Source of the DNA: Athripsodes cinereus
Taxonomy: Eukaryota; Arthropoda; Insecta; Trichoptera; Leptoceridae
NCBI GenBank assembly: GCA_947579605.1
Contig: OX388327.1
Location: 5,939,122-6,003,121 of the forward strand
Length of the DNA stretch: 64,000 bases
Reading direction: 5' to 3'
Shown here: positions 1 to 10,800 of the stretch, piece by piece
How the letters are laid out: every line of letters begins with the position of its first letter
Numbering within the stretch: position 1 is the first letter of the stretch
Made by a program: the position numbers and the translations under genes
Notes under the pieces: generated by a model
What the model saw: the letters and a program-made list of their open reading frames with translations, nothing else
Told to the model about the DNA's origin: nothing
The model's database searches: none

Positions 1-1696
1 GATATCATTGTTGAGGTTTGAGGGGTTGTAGCTGGGGTGTCCCACCAGGTTACGTGATACAATCTTGACAGGAGATGTGGCATAGATAACACTTCCAAGA
101 TGAACTTCAGCAGAAACCCTGGAAGCAAAATAAAATGAGATTATAGACAATTAACGAGAATTGGATGCTAGTCATGGAAATATATTTAAGAGAGTCATTC
201 CCAGTGCGGATCTTATCTAGAATCTTAGATCTTTGAAATTTTATATTAATTTTTGATGTTTTTGTTTGTACAATTGTATGAATTTACACATTATGTATAT
301 TTATTTAGGCATAGCACATCTCGTGAAAAGGATTGATCGCGGGTTTGAGTCTCACCTGAGGTTCTACGAAATAAGGTGACGTTGTCTTACTAAGCCTTAC
401 ATGACAGTTTCATGTGTTAAATTTAAATTGTTTCATCAAGCCGTTTCCCACAAACAGGGTAGTCAGCGGATCAACTAAAAATGCAAGTACAGGCAAGTCG
501 TTCTCTTCAAATTAATATTTTTACCCGAAAAAAAACTGCGGTTTCACATAGTTGGATACAGACAGGTATTCTCAAAACATGACAAACTGAGAAATAAAAA
601 GTATATTTTTCAGAACATCAAATCAACCTATCTTAAATACTAGGTAAATCATATACTAATGGTATCGGGGAAATTATCATAATCCCAACGCAACTCTGCT
701 TGAATATCAGTTTTATAGAAAATATATGGGAAATATTATTTTTATTCCTTTTACCTTCCAAGTGTGCAATGAGCGGCAGTTGATACCCATGTTGTGCTAA
801 GCAAAGCGCCTCCACAAACACTGCGGCTTCCAGCGGAGTTAGAGACGAGAAGGAAGGCCTGGTGAGGGAACTGACCGTTTACAGCGGGTGAGCCTTGGAT
901 GATGCGGCCATCTGAAAAGAGACATTAAATATAATAATTACATTGGTACTTTTGCTATCGCGTTAGCCCCTAACCAAACATCGACGACCATTTTAAGAAG
1001 ATATTCCAATTTTGGTCGACTGTCAATTTAAATAGATTGGTTCTTTGGTTACTGGACATTTAATTGGGTAAAGATATATTTGCAAGTCTTCTACACGTTT
1101 TCTTATACAATGGCCATCCCCCTTAAATTGAAAACTCGTTAAATTAGGTATAAATCGATATCGATTTATTTTATTTAAATGAGTATGTAGGTTGGTGGTG
1201 GGATCAAGAGAGATAAAATATATGAAAAAATAGTTAAGTATTTTTTTCTCACCTGGACGAGATCTCAGATCTTCGATGAAAGCGATTCCATCGAGGGCCT
1301 GCAATATTCATAATTTTGTTAGTGAAAACAGTTGGTATATTTTAGATTCCGCGTGGAACTCCAAACCCGAATTGACTGGTATTGTTTTTTGGTCATTACG
1401 AAATAAATATTGTGACTTAACGTTATGTGTCTAAAAGATTACAAAAAATCTGCAATTTGTTTCTTCTGTGCCAATAAAAAGTTATATATTGAGGACGGGT
1501 GATGGTGAATTTGTTAAATGTCTAATTCTTGATGTTTTACAAATAACTCCTTTTTTGCAAGAAACTTAAAATATAAATTATTTTATATTAGAATGAAATA
1601 CATCATAGAGGGTAAATTATTGTTTTTAAATTGCAAACAAACTGTTACCTGAGCACAGGCGATAGCGACGAGCAGAAAAGCGAGTACAGTCTTCAT
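1..1696 (-). CDS. Secreted chymotrypsin/collagenase-like serine protease, 5' part (cut by window edge)
   Basis: Predicted extracellular S1-family endopeptidase, probably digestive. Exons on the minus strand: 1696-1649, 1298-1253, 911-755 and 118 to beyond base 1. All junctions are GT-AG and phases agree (123 codons visible). Exon 1 is a 16-residue signal peptide (MKTVLAFLLVAIACAQ). Exon 2 is a short propeptide. Exon 3 carries the activation site (DGR|IIQGSP) and the catalytic histidine in STAAHC. The visible part of exon 4 ends at NNDI, which contains the catalytic aspartate. The serine-bearing exons lie outside the window. It is a close paralogue of the complete gene at 7890-11228, with the same exon lengths for exons 1-3 (48, 46, 157 nt) and a matching promoter. 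A brachyurin (collagenase-like) assignment is an inference from similarity to lepidopteran gut proteases. Confidence 0.9.
425..510 (-). repeat. SINE-A fragment in protease 1 intron
   Basis: Degenerate piece of the abundant SINE-A family (reference copies 36829-37083 and 38299-38552). It is recognisable by the GGGTAGTCAGC block and the following CATGCAAGT-like block. Confidence 0.4.
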
Positions 1697-1710
1697 CGTT
1701 GTCAGAAAGG

Positions 1711-1752
1711 GAAACTGAATACATTGCTAGGAGAAAATGTTCTCTATTTATA
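1711..1752 (-). promoter_or_regulatory. Core promoter of protease 1 (TATA box + initiator)
   Basis: Read on the minus strand, TATAAATAG lies at 1752-1744 and an arthropod-type initiator TCAGTTTC at 1718-1711. The ATG follows at 1696, so the predicted 5' UTR is about 20 nt. The paralogue has the same two elements at the same spacing (36 bp from the first T of TATA to the presumed +1 A). Confidence 0.7.
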
Positions 1753-1794
1753 CCAAAAATCATATCTTATTTGTTGCACCGATTATTAGACAGA

Positions 1795-1810
1795 ATTATC
1801 AGATAATCGA
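1795..1810 (-). promoter_or_regulatory. Palindromic GATA-type site upstream of protease 1
   Basis: The sequence TTATCAGATAATCG contains opposed GATA core motifs. It is conserved at the same distance upstream of the paralogue (11328-11341). Midgut GATA factors are known activators of insect digestive genes, so gut regulation is a reasonable inference. Confidence 0.5.
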
Positions 1811-1974
1811 TTTATTTTATTAAACAAAGATTAAATTTAATTAATACTATTGTAGGATACTAGTTTTAATCATTTTTGTAAGAATAGACTCACAATTATC
1901 TTGTTTGTTGATCTTATCATCATTATTAATCTTTAGTTGTTGAGTTTACTTGATTACTTACTTATTCATACAAC

Positions 1975-2290
1975 TATTATTGTCCACTTTTGAACATAAG
2001 CCACCCCCGTATGTCCAGGTATTCTGCAGTCTGCAATCCTGAGTTCTCTGCAAGCAGCCACCAGCGATTCTTGTATGTAATGTCATCAGATCATCGTGTA
2101 GGAGGTTTTCTCTACTTTTTTTACCTTCACGAGGTCTCCACAGTCCACTCCAATTCTTTTTTTTTGTCTATCTCTGATCTTTAAGTTTAGCAAGATGACC
2201 CGCCAATGACCACTTCATCTTTGATATTCTTTCAACGATGTCATAGCTCCCGATCTTCTGCGTATCTCAGTGTTTCTAATGCAATCGAAG
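1975..2290 (-). mobile_element. LINE 3'-coding fragment (degenerate)
   Basis: The reverse strand gives broken reading frames resembling the C-terminal tail of insect non-LTR reverse transcriptases: a charged R-R-x-G stretch, then tryptophan-rich W-x2-V-A/E-x-N-x2 text, with several stops. It lies upstream of protease 1. Too degenerate to assign to a clade. Confidence 0.4.
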
Positions 2291-2360
2291 AGTTTTATTT
2301 GTACAAATTTGTAATCAGAATATTTATTAATTTTATTAAATAAAAAAATATAAGAATATA

Positions 2361-2758
2361 TTATTGAGCACTCCACTTTGTTAGATTTGATACCGAACGT
2401 TTTCGCCTATACTTGTATGGCTGACCATTGTATCGAATATGACCATACATTTGACATAAACGGTATTGCATTCTGTGTGTGGGGAGGGAAGAATAAACGC
2501 CTTGGAAACCTTGGAAATTTATAGGAATAAGAATAACATTGTAAATATACAAATCCCACCCTCATCTCCTTTGTTAGTATATCCTACTCCTACCAACCAC
2601 CCCGCCTCCATATCTACAATTATCCCTCCCACTACCTTTACCCTTCTCAACATATGAACGATAGTTCTCACAATTTTTCATATTTCAGTTACCTTGAAGA
2701 TGTCTACTTTCGGTATCTAACCTAACAAAGTGGAGATTAAACAGTGCTCAATAAGCTG
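2361..2758. mobile_element. MITE with about 40-bp imperfect terminal inverted repeats
   Basis: The left end (TTATTGAGCACT..CCACTTTGTTAG, 2361-2400) is matched in inverted form at 2708-2758. The element is about 395 bp with no coding capacity. The superfamily was not determined. Confidence 0.6.
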
Positions 2759-2816
2759 TTGAGCACTGTTGATTAAACTGTTTAGGTAGTAGAATTCCAT
2801 ATCGAAATATATAAAA

Positions 2817-3070
2817 CAAGTGTTTTATTCTACTATTGTTTTATTTTAGTCTTTCGTCTTATAAGGACATTGTCTGATTGACAATGTTCTTATAAGACGA
2901 AAGACGTCTCTCTCACTGAATAAAACAATAGTAGAATAAAACAAGTGTTTTATTTTAGTCTTTCGTCTTATAAGGACATTGTCAATCTCATTGACGTCTT
3001 TCGTCTTATAAGACGAAAGACGTCTCTCTCACTGAATAAAACAATAGTAGAATAAAACACTTGTTTTATT
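2817..3070. repeat. Two tandem fold-back hairpins
   Basis: Two successive hairpins share the arm text GTCTTTCGTCTTATAAG and the shoulder AATAGTAGAATAAAAC. Each ends with a GACGTCTCTCTCACTG block. The same block sits beside fold-backs at 10510-10575, 18120-18275 and 41636-41793, suggesting one fold-back MITE family. Confidence 0.65.
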
Positions 3071-4203
3071 TATTTTATTTAATAAAATTAAAAATGGATT
3101 TCTACAGTGTAAACACAAAAACTCTTGAATCAGAATATTTATTTTTGAAGTAAGATGTGTATTGTTATTTGATTATTTATAATAGATAAAATGTCCAAAT
3201 TGTGATTCTCCAACTAAGATCCAACATAACGTTCAAGTAAAGCGTGTAACTACTTATCTTAGTTTTCGAAACATTCTTATGACTGTATCTGTCAAATTCA
3301 TTAACATCAAAATATGACATCTGGCTTCTGCTGTATTTTTATTCATGGATTATTTTTGTTTGTAGTAAATTGATTGAACAAGTACGTCAATAGTTGATTA
3401 TTGATAGAAAATACCATCAGACATCTCAATAGGAGAATCACGCTTACACAATATGTGCAAAATTCAATCAGAAGTAAATTGTTGAAATAACTTTATTTGT
3501 CGAATATTTCAGGAGTCCAAGGACTCCTATTTATCCATTTAGGTGACAATTTATTTATATTTAAACTCTCTCTAGTCTAGTACCACTATGCCAGTGTTGG
3601 CATCTCTGACCCTACCACGTCAGTGGGCGGGGGACCCGGCTGACGTAGCAGATCCCATCTTGAGACCCACACATCCACGAATGTCTTAAAGTGTGAAGCG
3701 TTTGTGGCATTTTAAAACACTTCCCCAAACCAGATGGGTCGAGGAGTGTCAACAGTCATACCCAGAATCACCTCCTCTCTTGCATCCATCATCAAAGGAC
3801 ATTCTCAAAGGATATGTTCCGTATATTAAGCTCCTGTCCCACATGTGCATCATGGATTATCGGTCAATGCTAGCTCAAAAAGCTTACCTCTTAATTGGCC
3901 ATGCCCAGTGATAAGCTGTACAGAAAAATTATCAAAGAACAAGAAGCTCATTCTCAGTCTTTCACGGACATCTGGAAAGAACTCAATCGCGTTGGAACGC
4001 GAAAAGCGTTCCAAGGTTGACTTAGCTCTAGGTTGACTTAAGTGATCACTTTCGGATATGGATAGCAATGCCGCCATTCTCACTGTCAATATACTTAGAA
4101 TTACCAAAAAAAATATTGATAGAGAAATGTTTCGTATCACTTTAGTTGGCAAAAGTCGAAAAGAGACGTATAGATATTTTAAACGTCGACAAAGTTGCAT
4201 ATT
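3071..4203. other. Intergenic, no recognisable gene
   Basis: AT-rich sequence with short unrelated open frames. A more GC-rich stretch at about 3580-4100 could be old transposon coding sequence, since its frames are broken by stops, but I could not identify a family. Confidence 0.4.
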
Positions 4204-4659
4204 TTAAACCCTCAGCTGGAATCGATAATTTTGGTAACGTAATCGAAACGGGGGTCAGAAATGACCCCAACAGAGTTGTTAGTTCATACCATCAATATGT
4301 TTTTAATATTTCGTTTAATTTATTATTAAACAATTTATTCACTAAACACAGGTCTATAATGAAAAAAATGTTTATTTTTTTTAGTGATTCTTATGTGTTC
4401 TGTTGCGTAGATTACTGGAAAAATAGTGAAAAGTTCAATCACCCTCAGTTTACTCACAAATCACAAATTGAATTTTTACTTTTAAGGTCTTTTAGCATTC
4501 CTGCGTACTAAATCCAAACTAATAATTTTATATTACAATTTTTAGTCAAATAAGTTAACTTACTAAAATGTAGTTAGTCTAAATTTAGATTTGTAACATG
4601 AAATAGCCTTTATTATTAAAAAGAATCTGTACAGTAGCACGGAAAAATCCGGTTCATTC

Positions 4660-6540
4660 TAGATTTACCGTCATTCACTCTTCCTCTCAGTATGGATGAA
4701 ACCTCTCTGGACAGTTTCTTCGTTAAAGTGAAATTTAGTTTTGCTTTTAGAAATAGCTTCTAGAGGTTGTATGAACTCCCCTAATTAATTCTGTTATATA
4801 AGTGGGATTTATACTGTCAAAAAACAACAGAGAAACATTTCCGATTTTGTTAAAAAGGTATTTTTAACAATGATTACTTTCCGTACTTTGGTGTGAAACT
4901 GGCGGATCAAGACAAAACGTGGGCTCCTCGAAAAGTGTGTTCTGTGTGTTTAGAAGAACTAAAATAATGGTTTCATAGTAAGAAAAAATCATTTCGTTTT
5001 GCAATACCTATTTTTTGGAGATAACTTAAAAATCACAGTGACGACTGTTATTTTTGCTCTTGCTGTGTGCAAGGTTTTAATTTAAAAAATAAAATGGAGA
5101 TTTTGTATTCGAACATTTCTTCAGCTATGCGTCCTGTTCCTCGTGGGCTTGATTTACCTGTACCTTGTCCACCAACCATTCCTGGCATGTGACAAAAATC
5201 ACAGTGACGACTGTTATTTTTGTTCTTGCTGTGTGCAAGGTTTTAATTAAAAAAAAGGCGATTTTGTATCCGAACTTTCCTTCAGCTATGCGCCTTGTTC
5301 CTCGTGGGCTTGATTTACCTGTACCTTGTCCTCCAACCACTCATGGCGATAATGGCGACCAATATGCATCTGTACCAGTAGAACATTCAGTTCATTTGAA
5401 AGAATGTTATGAAAACCTTGAATTGGTCCATAACAAGATTAATTACCAGATCATAAGTCAACCATTTGTGGGATCTGAAAGTGATATATACTAGGCCAAC
5501 AGAATGGCTTCACAATGTTCCCCTGCTTTCTCTGTGAATGGGGTAGCCGTGATCTTAAACAAGATTATGTTAAGAAAGAATGGCCAGTAAGAAGAAATTT
5601 GGTTCCTGGGTTTAAGAATGCTGAGAAGGAGAGTTTAGTGGATCCTAAAAAGATTTTACTTCCACCACTACACATCAAGTTGGAACTGATGAAACAATTC
5701 GTCAAAGCATTGCCTAAAGAAGGAGAATGTTTTTGGTACTATGTATTGTCAGCAGTTTCCCGGCCTCTCTGAGGCGAAACTTAAAAGAAGGGATATTTGA
5801 TAAGGAAACTTTTGAAGGATGAAACCTTCGAGTTGAAAACGGTAAGCCGCGAAAAAAAACATGAAAGTCTTTTAAAAAAGTGGTTATTATTATCGTATGC
5901 AAGCTACCCCTGTGCATAGAGTTAAGAGCACTAGCTCTGCGTCTAATTTACTAATATATTCAATTGCCCGTGGTGACACCCAATGAATCTCCTCTATACC
6001 ACCGGCAAACCTACTCAGGGAACAATCCTCTACAATATGGTTCATCGTTTTAATTTGACCACATGCGCATATGGGCGTTCTCTCTTGCCCCATAAGTGGA
6101 GAAGATGTCCGCATCTACCATGGCCAGTTCGAAAAAAGTGGTAACTGGCTTTCAAGGAAATAAAAAGGATCCGAACTATAAGAATATTGTTTTCGACATG
6201 TTAAATAACTAGAAATTATTGGCTGCAATATGAGTGTTATAGTCCATTTCCTTCATTCTCATCTGGACTTTTTCCAGAAAATTTTGAAGCAGTTAGTGAA
6301 GAACAAGGACAATGATTCCTTTAAGATATGAAAGAAATGACACGCAGATATCAAGGACACTGGAACGTCAACATGATGACTGACTACTGTTGGATGTTAA
6401 CAAGAGAAAATTCTCAACTCTACAGCAGGAAAACTACAAAAAGAAGTTTTGAAGGAAAAAGAAAACGTTACCACATAGACTTGCAAATGTGTTTTAATAA
6501 AGCATTGACAACTTTTCTTCATCTTTTTTTATGGTAAACC
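4660..6540 (+). pseudogene. Broken gene of a multicopy arthropod Cys-motif family
   Basis: Fragments in shifting frames fit a family I recall from many arthropod genomes as uncharacterised multicopy proteins. At 4870-5080: YFGVKLADQDKTWAPRKVC, a VCLEEL cysteine pair and NHSDDCYFC. At 5270-5330: RGLDLPVPCP. At 5515-5770: MFPCFLCEWGSRDLK, then LLPPLHIKLELMKQFVKAL. At 6330-6420: MTRRYQGHWNVNMMTDYCW. Stops, frameshifts, a duplicated ~150-bp block (5029-5170 against 5188-5340) and a LINE insertion at 5885-6131 make it non-functional. The function of the family is unknown to me. It lies inside piggyBac-like ends, so it may have been carried as cargo. Confidence 0.65.
5885..6131 (-). mobile_element. 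5'-truncated LINE insertion with 11-bp target-site duplication
   Basis: The insert is flanked by AAAAAAGTGGT at 5874-5884 and again at 6132-6142. On the minus strand it encodes the C-terminal tail of a non-LTR element: ICACGQIKTMNHIVEDCSLS, a cysteine/histidine motif common after the RT or RNase H region, followed by RFAGGIEEIHWV. The 3' end has an (ATA)-type tail next to 5885. It interrupts the cargo pseudogene. Confidence 0.8.
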
Positions 6541-6964
6541 TATTTTTAAAGTGTTTTAACAACACTGTATATAAATAATACTGATATAATTTTTTTATGA
6601 CTTTTCCTTACGTGATGGATAAAACCAATATTATTTCTGAAATCAGCACCAAAAACTACATAAAAATCAGTTATAAAAACTATGAAAAAAATTCAAAAAT
6701 GTTATTTTGTAAGCCTGTGTTATTAATAAATTATTATTACACATTTTATCATAAGCTATATAGTTTTTAATGAAATCAACTTGAAATAAAACATTTACTT
6801 GTATCGTTTTCTTATATGAACGTATAACAAAAAACTAGGAACTTCTTTTGAAATCAACTCAAACGAAAAAATGATAACCTAAACAAAACTCCTCTAAGAA
6901 TTGTAACAACTTTAACTTACAAGTCTAACATTTGGTTTACTCGTGTATGATATTTTTGGCACTA

Positions 6965-7088
6965 TACTATATTACCGTGTCCCAAGTGGGGTAGGCAGAG
7001 AGAACGGAACGCCAAACAGATCTATCTTTACACACTTCCTTCGCTTCCTCCACATTCATACAGTTTCTCACACACGCACGTCGGTTTG
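6965..7088 (-). mobile_element. LINE C-terminal fragment (family L-alpha)
   Basis: The reverse strand matches the tail found at 38710-38945 and 13955-14350: CVRNCMNVEEAKEVCK followed by a CCCAAGTGGGGTAGGC-type end (plus-strand view). It abuts the piggyBac transposase remnant. Confidence 0.65.
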
Positions 7089-7195
7089 CACTATGTTCTT
7101 TACATTTAAAAAGTAAGCACTTGCTACACTTTAGGAAACCTTTCAGGTCCTTTTTACGATGGCATAAGTTACACCTTCTTCTCTTACAGCTGTTT
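7085..7195 (-). pseudogene. piggyBac-like transposase, C-terminal cysteine-rich domain remnant
   Basis: The minus strand reads CKRRRCNLCHRKKDLKGFLK, then CSKCLLFKCKEHS. This C-x2-C ... C-x2-C ... C-x2-H pattern matches the zinc-binding tail of piggyBac transposases. No catalytic DDD region is recognisable upstream, where only about 400 bp remain before the right end, so this is a fragment. Confidence 0.75.
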
Positions 7196-7703
7196 GTTTG
7201 AGTAGCATTAGTAGCTACGTATTATTACAGTTGGTGTGCTTTCAAAAAAATTACCATTCTTCTTTTTAGATGTAACGAAAAATTTGAATTTTTCTTTATT
7301 CTGTTTTGTATGGCATGACTAATTCAATTCAAATATTTTTAAATACTTATTTCTCTTTAGGCGCTTTTTTGGCTTTGCAGCCGTCCACAAAACGTAACAA
7401 TAATACAACCATTTACGGAGTTGGGGGTTATTTATGACTCCACGTGTGTAGATACCTTCACTTCTATAAATATTAGAGCGAAGCACATCACCCGCTGCAC
7501 CCCGCGATGTAATGAGATCGCGTAAGCGTGCAGGATTGCAGGGCCTAAGACCTCTAAGTTATTAATAGAATAGTGTCGTTGGGGTCATTTTTGACCCCCG
7601 TTTTCAGCTAAGGGTTAAAATATGAATATTCATGTAAAAACAGAGAAAAATGTCTGGGTTCTAGAAAATAATGAAAGCTCAAAGTAGTAAGTAAAAACAA
7701 GAA

Positions 7704-7709
7704 TTTATT
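7704..7709 (-). terminator. Polyadenylation signal of protease 2
   Basis: AATAAA on the minus strand, about 180 nt downstream of the stop codon at 7892-7890. Confidence 0.5.
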
Positions 7710-7889
7710 AATGAAAAACAAAAAAGTACAATTATTATGACATTTTCAGTAAATTATTATTTGTAAAAACTGCATCAATTTGTGAATAAATATTTGGTAA
7801 CAAATTAGATTTTTCTGTGTTGAAATAAAATATTTGCACTAGGTATTGTGTATAAAACATCAGTCCGCTGTAATATTTTTGGTATAAAA

Positions 7890-10800
7890 TTACAGTCCAG
7901 TGACGCTGTTGATCCAGGACACGAAGTGGGATGGCCTGACGAATCCATTGGGTGCACTTGATGTACATCCGGCAGAGCTTCCAAAACTGACAACGCCAAT
8001 CATTGTGTTAACTCCATTAATGCTGGTCATCAATGGGCCACCGCTATCACCCTGCAATTAAAAAACAGATTGATTCATAATTATACAAACGATAAATCGA
8101 TACAAAATCATACCAAACACTCCAACTGATGGTTTTTCAAATCGTTAAACTCTTCACTCTTCATGATATTTAGATATCTTGAGGTTAAAATAACTACACT
8201 ATACGATACCATCACGGCATATTCCAATAGTGGGACAGCTTGAATATAATAAACATGCAACTTGTTTTTTCTGTACTAACAAAAATTTAGACGTTAAGGA
8301 TAGGTGGCAAACTTCATCGCTTAATTAAGGATTTAAATGTCTTTATTTTTTCGAATATCTGCTTATTACAGGACACAGAAAAGAGTGGGATACCATTTTT
8401 CTGCCGGGTGCTCCACGGAATTAAATAACCTTTTCTCAAAAATGTGCCATTTGAGTTTACAACATGGTAATACGTCTGTGTGTAGTCAAAAAAAGTTTCG
8501 AAGGAATTAATGTTGACATAGATATGCAGTATTGCGTTTTTACTGTTTTCGGTTGTACTTACATTGCATGTTCCTTGGGCAGCAGTGGTTCCTCCAACAA
8601 CGCAGATGGTGGATGAGATGATGACAGATGTACCATAGGTCTGGGCACATACGGCATTTGTGATAACTCTAACACCGACGAAGTTCAATGTTGGAGAGAC
8701 TGATCCGCCTGAAATGGGTAATAATTTATGAGTTAGACGAAATGCTTTCATTAATAATTTTAGAACCTAACATGGATGATCATTTAACTATGTAAAAAAA
8801 ATCTAAAAACACAAATTTCAAAATATCTAAATTAATTCATACCATTAGATGTTAGTCCAAACCCACTGGCTGTGGCATTAACACCAGCGAAGGTTACACT
8901 GGCATCTCTAGCGAAGGGAATAGGCCTGATGTTAGCTGAAAATCAATAGCAAAACATTATTATTTTATTTAAAAAATATAGAACCATGAAGAAAACGTCA
9001 TTTGGTATTCTTTTTTCTAAAAAAGGTCTATGAAACTTGCATCCCTTGTGTCACCGCGACCATAATATTGTGACAACCTTCTCTGTCATATCTCATTCTT
9101 GAAACCTACGTGTGTCATGTAACTAATGATTTGTCTTGGTGTGAAAAGCCTCACCTTCTCAGAGTCTAACAGTGGCCCTCCAAGGGTGTCACTTCGATTG
9201 CAGGCGATTATGTCACAATTACAGAAAATATGCACAAAATCTGCTGACTGGTATTCAACCGTAGGTATCTAATCTAACCCGGAATGGCACAGACTATTTG
9301 CCGATCTGCGGCAATTGAGAAACATCACTGATTTTAGAACCAAAATGATAGCCGCTTTCTTCAAAAACCATGCACTACACAATCAATTACCTGTAATGCT
9401 GACTGCTGATGGTAATCCAATGAGAGCGATGTCATTATTGAGGTTTGATGGATTGTAGTTGGGATGTCCCACCAGGTTTCTTGATACAATCTTGACAGGA
9501 GATGAGGCATGGGCAACACTTCCAAGATGAACGGTAGCTGCAACCCTGATAGTAAAAGAAAATTGGATTATATTTGTGACTAAACAATTAACGAGAATTG
9601 GATACTTGTCGTGGAAATATAGTTAGGAGTGTCATTTCCAGTGAGGATCTTACTTCTTTAGATACAGGTATTTTTAAAACAAGATAATATTACAAGTATT
9701 TTTTTAAGACTTTAATTGAAGTTTCTTAAATATTAGGTAAATCATATTCTAATGGTATCGGGGAAATTATCCTAATCCAAACGTATCGTTGCTTGAATAT
9801 CAGTTTTATTATAAGCATTTTTATTTCTATTACCTTCCAACTGTGCAATGAGCGGCAGAATCAATGAATGATTAATATTTTTAATCTCTTTATAAACTAC
9901 CGTAATTTAATTTAAGATATTTTAAGAAATTTAAGATTTTTCAATAGCCTATCGGCTATTCCGGGCGAAGAAGAATCCAACAAATCAGAGATCATTCAAA
10001 TCGGTACAGCCATTCTGAGTTATAAATGGTGTAACACACACGACTTCCTTTTATATATTAGTTATATGAAAAATATTCTTTTCATTCCTTTTACCTTCCA
10101 AGTGTGCAATGAGCGGCAGTTGATACCCATGTAGTGCTAAGCAAAGATCCTCCACAAACACTGCGGCTTCCAGCGGAGTTTTCGAGGAGAAGATAAGCCT
10201 GGTGAGGGAACTGACCGTTTACAGCGGGTGAGCCTTGGATGATGCGGCCATCTGAAAAGAGACATTTAATATAATAATTATTGCATTAGTATTTTTGCTA
10301 TCGCTTTAGGCTCCGTCCAAACATCAGCGACCATGATTATTATGAATATATCCCAGTTTTGGACGACAGTATATTTAGATAGTTATCGGTTCCTTTGTTT
10401 ACTAGACATTTTATTAGGTATAGCCATTTTGACATGTCTACTACAAATTTCTTAATCAAAGGTCAAATAATCTCTTTAAATAGTAAACTCGCAGAATTAG
10501 GTAGATTGAACCAAGTGTTTCTTTCTACTATAAGTTATTGATCATGAGAGAGACGTCTTTCAACTTATCAGCTCATTATCAATATACATCAGTATCGATA
10601 TTATTACAACTATAATACTATTTTATTAAAATGTAGCATGGAAATGGCAATGGGGTTAAGAGAAATAAAATATGTAGAAAACAAAGTATAATATCGATTT
10701 ATTTTATTTAAATGAGTATGTAGGTTGGTAATGGGATAAAGAAAAACAAAATATATGAAAAAATAGTTAAGTATTTTTTCTCACCTGGACGAGATCTCAG

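Larger units (their letters stand above)
4204..7618. mobile_element. piggyBac-like transposon remnant with cargo pseudogene
   Basis: It is bounded by TTAA at 4204-4207 and 7615-7618, the target site of piggyBac elements. The inverted ends are TTAA(A)CCCTCAGCTG on the left and, reverse-complemented, TTAACCCTTAGCTG on the right. Inside each end is a GGGGGTCA(g/a)AAATGACCCC palindrome (left 4250-4270, right 7579-7596). The minus strand near the right end encodes the cysteine-rich C-terminus of a piggyBac transposase. The rest of the transposase is missing. The middle is filled by a broken plus-strand gene (4660-6540) and LINE insertions. Confidence 0.75.

Noticed and set aside
5165..5494. Independent 109-codon gene
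   Set aside because: A piece of the broken cargo gene; contains a duplicated block and no own start context.
8314..8751. 145-codon antisense open frame
   Set aside because: It is protease exon 6 read through into its introns; only 8563-8708 is coding.
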